DNA of 9,186 nucleotides from Acidobacteriaceae bacterium. GTDB taxonomy: Bacteria; Acidobacteriota; Terriglobia; Terriglobales; Acidobacteriaceae. Positions within the stretch are counted from its first letter, which is position 1, and every line of letters starts with the position of its first letter. The translations under genes were made by a program, and so were the position numbers. Below the pieces are notes generated by a model, which made no database searches, was not told the DNA's origin, and saw only the letters and a program-made list of their open reading frames with translations. Shown piece by piece: positions 5,154 through 9,186 of this stretch. Where the stretch lies: positions 1 through 9,186 of the forward strand of contig DAHUXF010000092.1 in the NCBI GenBank assembly GCA_027307295.1, in the 5' to 3' direction.

Positions 5154-6692
5154 ATGGCGCAAATTAAAGCAGACGAAATCACAAAGCTCATCCGCGAGCA
5201 GATAGAAAATTACGAGTCGAAGGTTTCGGTGGATGAAGTTGGCACCATCATCTCGCTCGGCGATGGCATTGCCCGCATTCACGGGTTGGACAAGGTCATG
5301 GCAGGCGAACTGCTTCAGTTCGGGCATGGCGTTGCCGGGCTGGCCATGAACCTGGAAGAAGACCAGGTAGGCGCGGTGCTGCTGGGCGACTACACCGAAA
5401 TCAAGGAAGGCGACGAAGTAAAGCGCACCGGGACCATCATGTCTGTTCCCACCGGCGAAGGCATGATTGGGCGCGTGGTGAATTCGCTGGGCCAGCCCAT
5501 TGACGGCAAGGGCCCCATTGCTTCCAGCAAACAGATTGCGATTGAGCGCATTGCGCCGGGCGTGATTGACCGCCAGCCGGTGCGTGAGCCCATGGCCACC
5601 GGCATCAAGGCCATTGACTCCATGATTCCCGTGGGACGCGGCCAGCGTGAACTGATTATCGGCGACCGCCAGACCGGCAAGACCGCCGTGGCCCTGGATA
5701 CCATCATCAACAGCAAGGGCAACAATCTTATCTGTATTTACAACGCAATTGGGCAGAAGCGTTCGTCCATCGCGCAGGTGGTGAAGGTGCTGGAAGATAA
5801 CGGCGCCATGGAATACACCATTGTGGTGGCAGCGTCAGCTTCTGAGCCTGCTCCCATGCTTTACTTAGCGCCTTATGCAGCCTGCGCCATGGGCGAATAT
5901 TTCCGTGACAGCGGAAAGCATGCGCTGGTGATCTATGACGATCTCTCCAAGCATGCTGCTGCTTACCGTGAAATTTCTCTGCTGCTGCGCCGCCCGCCGG
6001 GACGCGAAGCTTATCCAGGAGACGTTTTCTATCTTCACTCACGCCTGCTGGAGCGCGCCGCCAAAATGTCAGACAAGATGGGCGGCGGATCGCTTACGGC
6101 GCTTCCGGTCATTGAGACGCAGGCCGGAGACGTGTCCGCTTATATTCCTACCAACGTCATCTCCATCACCGATGGCCAGATCTTTCTGGAAACCGATCTG
6201 TTCAACTCCGGCGTGCGTCCGGCGGTGAACGTCGGTATCTCTGTAAGCCGCGTCGGCGGCTCGGCGCAGATCAAGGCCATGCGGCAGGTGGCAGGAACGT
6301 TGAAGCTGGAACTGGCGCAGTACCGCGAACTGGCGGCCTTTGCCCAGTTCGGTTCAGACCTGGACAAGGCCACGCAGAACCAGCTCAATCGCGGCAAGCG
6401 TCTGGTAGAAATCCTGAAGCAGGACCAGTACAAACCGCTGCCGTTCAGCAAGCAGATTGTCATCATCTATGCCGGGACCAACGGCTACCTGGATGATCTG
6501 GAAGTGGAGCAGATCCGCGCCTTTGAAAGCGAACTGCTGCAGTATGTTGAGTCGATGAGTCCGCAGTTGCTGGATTCGATCATGAAGAAAAAGACCATTG
6601 ACGACGCGCTCAAGGCGGAGATGGAAAAAGTCCTCAAGGAATTCAAGCAGCGCTTTATGGCAGAGCGGCAGCCAGCGGCTGCACGGGCGTAG
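5154..6692 (+). CDS. atpA: ATP synthase F1 subunit alpha
   Basis: Encodes 512 residues (E. coli 513). Alpha alternates with beta in the F1 hexamer and carries the non-catalytic nucleotide site. Visible are the N-terminal delta-binding helix and barrel (VGTIISLGDGIARIHGL), the Walker A GDRQTGKT (170-177, Lys176), the Walker B region ALVIYDDLSKHA, and the conserved SVSRVGGSAQ containing the arginine finger Arg366, which completes the catalytic site on beta. The C-terminal helical domain contains AQYRELAAFAQFGSDLD. One oddity is Asn197 in IYNAIGQK, where most family members have Val. The ATG is preceded by GAGGA (5136-5140), a slightly long 13-base spacing. It follows the 182-base spacer after atpH and is 20 bases from atpG. 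Confidence 0.99.
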   Translation: MAQIKADEITKLIREQIENYESKVSVDEVGTIISLGDGIARIHGLDKVMAGELLQFGHGVAGLAMNLEEDQVGAVLLGDYTEIKEGDEVKRTGTIMSVPTGEGMIGRVVNSLGQPIDGKGPIASSKQIAIERIAPGVIDRQPVREPMATGIKAIDSMIPVGRGQRELIIGDRQTGKTAVALDTIINSKGNNLICIYNAIGQKRSSIAQVVKVLEDNGAMEYTIVVAASASEPAPMLYLAPYAACAMGEYFRDSGKHALVIYDDLSKHAAAYREISLLLRRPPGREAYPGDVFYLHSRLLERAAKMSDKMGGGSLTALPVIETQAGDVSAYIPTNVISITDGQIFLETDLFNSGVRPAVNVGISVSRVGGSAQIKAMRQVAGTLKLELAQYRELAAFAQFGSDLDKATQNQLNRGKRLVEILKQDQYKPLPFSKQIVIIYAGTNGYLDDLEVEQIRAFESELLQYVESMSPQLLDSIMKKKTIDDALKAEMEKVLKEFKQRFMAERQPAAARA

Positions 6693-6712
6693 GGCGTTAA
6701 CGCAAGGGAATT

Positions 6713-7747
6713 ATGGCGAACCTTTTAGACATACGGCGGCGTATCCGCAGCGTGCGCAACACGCGGCAGATCACCAAGGCGATGCAGATGGTCTCCGCGG
6801 CCAAGCTGCGGCGCGCGCAGGAACGCGCCCTGGCCGCCCGCCCCTACGCGCAGATGCTCACCAATGTCTTAAAGTCGCTGGTCACGCGCGCTGACGTGTA
6901 TGATCCCGCCACCGGCGAGCCATTGCATCCTCTGTTGGTGCGCCGTGAAGAAAAGACAGCGTTGCTGATCGTGGTTTCCGGTGAAAAAGGGCTGGCGGGA
7001 GCGTTCAACGCCAACATCCTCAAGGCTGCCGCAAAATTTATTGACCTCAAGAAAGACAAGAACATTGACATTCTTGCCGTAGGCAGGAAGTCACGCGACT
7101 ACTTCCGCCGCCGCTATCCCGTGGCGTCCGAATCCGGCGAACGGAAAGGCCCAATTCAGATAGTGGGCGAGCACGTTGGTCTGATGAACCGGACCCAGTT
7201 TCACAGCGCGCGAGAGATCGCGGAAAAAGTTGTGCGGCTCTATACGGAGAGCAAAGTCGATTCCGTTTACATCGCATACAACGAGTTCAAGTCAGTGATT
7301 GCACAACGGCTGGTAGTGGATGATGTATTGCCCATCCGCGCCATTGGCGAGCAGGTGCATGAAATGACGGAAGAGGCCACCGAGGAAGAGCGCAAACGCC
7401 GCCTGGAAGCTGCGTTGCACGCCGGGGCCGGAGTGCGCGCCGGCGATACCACAGAAATGGACAAAAAGGCTGCGGCCTTTGCCACCGCACAGGTGGATTA
7501 CATTTACGAACAGCCGCCGGTGGAGCTGTTCCGTGACCTGCTGCCACGCTATATCTCCGTGCAGTTGTTCCGCGCCATGCTGGAGTCAGAAGCTGCGGAA
7601 CACGCGGCCCGCATGACGGCCATGGACTCCGCCACCAGCAACGCATCTGACATGATTGACTCTTTGACGCTGGCCATGAACCGCGCCCGCCAGGCAAAGA
7701 TCACCACGGAAATTATTGAGATTGTGAGCGGCGCTGCCGCGCAATAA
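6713..7747 (+). CDS. atpG: ATP synthase F1 subunit gamma with an extra charged segment
   Basis: Encodes 344 residues, against 287 in E. coli. Gamma is the rotating central shaft. The N-terminal coiled-coil strand is clear (DIRRRIRSVRNTRQITKAMQ, then MVSAAKLRRAQ), followed by the Rossmann-like domain (ALLIVVSGEKGLAGAFNANI). The C-terminal strand is also intact (RMTAMDSATSNASDMIDSL, NRARQAKITTEIIEIVSGAA). Between LPIRAIG and the conserved DYIYE, where E. coli has only a short loop, there is an additional segment of roughly 40 residues within 210-256, with EEATEEERKRRLEAALHAG likely helical. This is the same position as the regulatory insert of chloroplast and cyanobacterial gamma, but the whole protein has no cysteine. 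AAGGGA (6704-6709) precedes the ATG closely. Assignment is certain; the role of the insert is inference. Confidence 0.98.
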   Translation: MANLLDIRRRIRSVRNTRQITKAMQMVSAAKLRRAQERALAARPYAQMLTNVLKSLVTRADVYDPATGEPLHPLLVRREEKTALLIVVSGEKGLAGAFNANILKAAAKFIDLKKDKNIDILAVGRKSRDYFRRRYPVASESGERKGPIQIVGEHVGLMNRTQFHSAREIAEKVVRLYTESKVDSVYIAYNEFKSVIAQRLVVDDVLPIRAIGEQVHEMTEEATEEERKRRLEAALHAGAGVRAGDTTEMDKKAAAFATAQVDYIYEQPPVELFRDLLPRYISVQLFRAMLESEAAEHAARMTAMDSATSNASDMIDSLTLAMNRARQAKITTEIIEIVSGAAAQ

Positions 7748-7765
7748 GGAACTTCAGGATTCATT

Positions 7766-9186
7766 ATGGCTACTCAGAACATTGGCAAAGTCGTACAAAT
7801 CGCCGGTCCCGCTGTAGACGTGGACTTTACCGGCGCAACCCTGCCGCCTATTTACCAGGCCTTGCGCGTGGTGAGCGAAGGTTTTACCACGCCGCAACCG
7901 ATTGACGTTGTGCTGGAAGTGCAGCAGCACCTGGGTGAAGGACGCGCGCGTTGCGTCGCCATGCAGGCCACGGACGGCATGGTGCGCGGCATGAAAGCGA
8001 CCGATCTGGGCGGCCCCATCTCCGTTCCGGTGGGCAAGGGCACTCTGGGGCGCGTGATGAACGTGATCGGCGAACCAGTGGACGAACTCGGCCCCATCGC
8101 CGGCACCAAGAGGCTTCCTATTCATCGCGCCGCACCGGCTTTTGACGAGCAGTCCACCAAGGCCGAGATGTTTGAGACCGGCGTGAAGGTCATTGACCTG
8201 ATTCAGCCCTTCCTGAAAGGCGGCAAGATCGGCCTGTTCGGCGGCGCGGGCGTCGGCAAAACGGTTCTGATTCAAGAGTTGATCCACAACGTTGCGATGA
8301 AGCATGGCGGCGTGTCGGTATTTGCCGGCGTGGGCGAACGCACGCGCGAAGGCAATGATCTGTGGCTGGAAATGAGCGAGTCCGGCGTAATCAAGCCGGG
8401 CGATCCGGCCAACTCCAAGGCTGCACTGATCTACGGACAGATGACCGAGCCGCCCGGAGCGCGCCTGCGCGTGGCCCTGACCGGGCTGACCGTGGCGGAA
8501 TATTTCCGTGACGACGAAGGCGCGGACACGCTGCTCTTCATCGATAACATTTTCCGTTTCACTCAGGCCGGATCGGAAGTGTCCGCCCTGCTGGGACGCA
8601 TGCCGTCCGCCGTGGGATACCAGCCGAACCTGGCCACGGAAATGGGCGAATTGCAGGAGCGCATCACCTCCACCAAGCGCGGGTCCATCACCTCCGTGCA
8701 GGCGATTTACGTGCCCGCCGACGATCTTACCGATCCTGCACCGGCCACCACGTTTGCCCACCTGGACGCGACCACGGTGCTTTCACGCCCGTTGACGGCC
8801 ATTGGAATTTATCCGGCGGTTGACCCGCTGGCGTCCACGTCGCGCATTCTTGATCCGCACATCGTGGGCCAGGAACACTATGATGTGGCGCAGGGCGTGA
8901 AGAGAATTCTGCAGCGATACAAAGAGCTACAGGACATCATCGCCATTCTGGGCATCGAAGAGCTATCCGACGACGATAAGCAGACCGTGGCGCGCGCGCG
9001 CAAGATTGAAAAATTCCTATCGCAGCCCTTCTTTGTGGCCCAACAGTTCAGCGGCCTGGAAGGCAAGTACGTGAAGGTGGAAGACACGATTCGCGGCTTC
9101 AAGGAGATCGTCGAGGGGAAGCACGACGAACTTCCCGAGCAGGCCTTCTACATGGTGGGAACGATCGAAGAAGCGCGCGAAAAGGC
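7766..9186 (+). CDS. atpD: ATP synthase F1 subunit beta (C-terminal end beyond window)
   Basis: The 473 visible residues cover nearly the whole protein (family about 470-480); no stop is reached. Beta holds the catalytic sites. The N-terminal barrel (IGKVVQIAGPAVDVDF) precedes the P-loop GGAGVGKT (159-166, Lys165, Thr166), the catalytic glutamate region GERTREGNDL (Glu191, Arg192), Walker B LLFIDNIFRFTQAG, and the conserved ALLGRMPSAVGYQP. The torque loop reads EELSDDD in place of DELSEED, a conservative change. The end reads LPEQAFYMVGTIEEAREK. The start at 7766 has AGGA at 7756-7759 with good spacing. It lies 18 bases after atpG; atpC (epsilon) would be expected just outside the window. Confidence 0.98.
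   Translation, partial: MATQNIGKVVQIAGPAVDVDFTGATLPPIYQALRVVSEGFTTPQPIDVVLEVQQHLGEGRARCVAMQATDGMVRGMKATDLGGPISVPVGKGTLGRVMNVIGEPVDELGPIAGTKRLPIHRAAPAFDEQSTKAEMFETGVKVIDLIQPFLKGGKIGLFGGAGVGKTVLIQELIHNVAMKHGGVSVFAGVGERTREGNDLWLEMSESGVIKPGDPANSKAALIYGQMTEPPGARLRVALTGLTVAEYFRDDEGADTLLFIDNIFRFTQAGSEVSALLGRMPSAVGYQPNLATEMGELQERITSTKRGSITSVQAIYVPADDLTDPAPATTFAHLDATTVLSRPLTAIGIYPAVDPLASTSRILDPHIVGQEHYDVAQGVKRILQRYKELQDIIAILGIEELSDDDKQTVARARKIEKFLSQPFFVAQQFSGLEGKYVKVEDTIRGFKEIVEGKHDELPEQAFYMVGTIEEAREK

Noticed and set aside
7754..8761. 335-residue open frame on the minus strand
   Set aside because: It is the exact complement of atpD in a GC-rich genome, rich in His, Gly and Arg, with no recognisable motif.
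1..9186. CRISPR arrays, insertion sequences, toxin-antitoxin or defence genes
   Set aside because: No spaced direct repeats, transposase motifs or small paired genes are visible; the coding content is housekeeping.

Overview
The window looks like a chromosomal fragment of a Gram-negative soil-type bacterium, most likely Acidobacteriota (Terriglobia-like). This assignment is an inference. It rests on a GC-rich genome with both Hfq and HflX, an F1Fo ATP synthase cluster that opens with paired b' and b genes but lacks a and c, a b subunit with a secretory signal, and a half-size TauE/SafE protein. No marker gene here fixes the taxon.

Layout. Bases 1-296 (minus strand) carry the N-terminal part of a DegT/DnrJ/EryC1/StrS-type aminotransferase. 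Its homology stops after about 58 residues, and a perfect 24-bp inverted repeat sits at the extreme left edge, so this end may be misassembled or rearranged. Divergently on the plus strand lie hfq (454-741) and hflX (745-2160), separated by three bases. hflX appears to use a rare ATT start. Bases 2161-2661 hold no convincing gene: a possible terminator, several hairpins, a threefold tandem 10-bp motif and a possible protein remnant on the minus strand. A half-size TauE/SafE membrane protein follows on the minus strand (2662-3027).

From 3236 to the right edge runs an ATP synthase operon in the order atpF' (b'), atpF (b), atpH (delta), atpA (alpha), atpG (gamma), atpD (beta, lacking only its last few residues). 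The b'/b/delta genes are translationally tight: an ATGA overlap, then a zero-base junction. A 182-base spacer with a perfect AT-rich hairpin separates delta from alpha. The a and c genes of the proton channel are not upstream, because the adjacent gene is the divergent TauE/SafE gene. The Fo ring and a subunit must therefore be encoded elsewhere.

Functionally, Hfq (sRNA/mRNA chaperone) and HflX (ribosome-splitting GTPase) form a small post-transcriptional/translation-stress unit. The atp genes supply the peripheral stalk (b, b', delta) and the catalytic head and shaft (alpha, beta, gamma). I see no defence system, mobile element, CRISPR or phage gene. The most unusual points are the ATT start of hflX, an extra ~40-residue segment in gamma at the position of the chloroplast/cyanobacterial regulatory insert but without cysteines, the signal-peptide-bearing b subunit, and the structured intergenic region.
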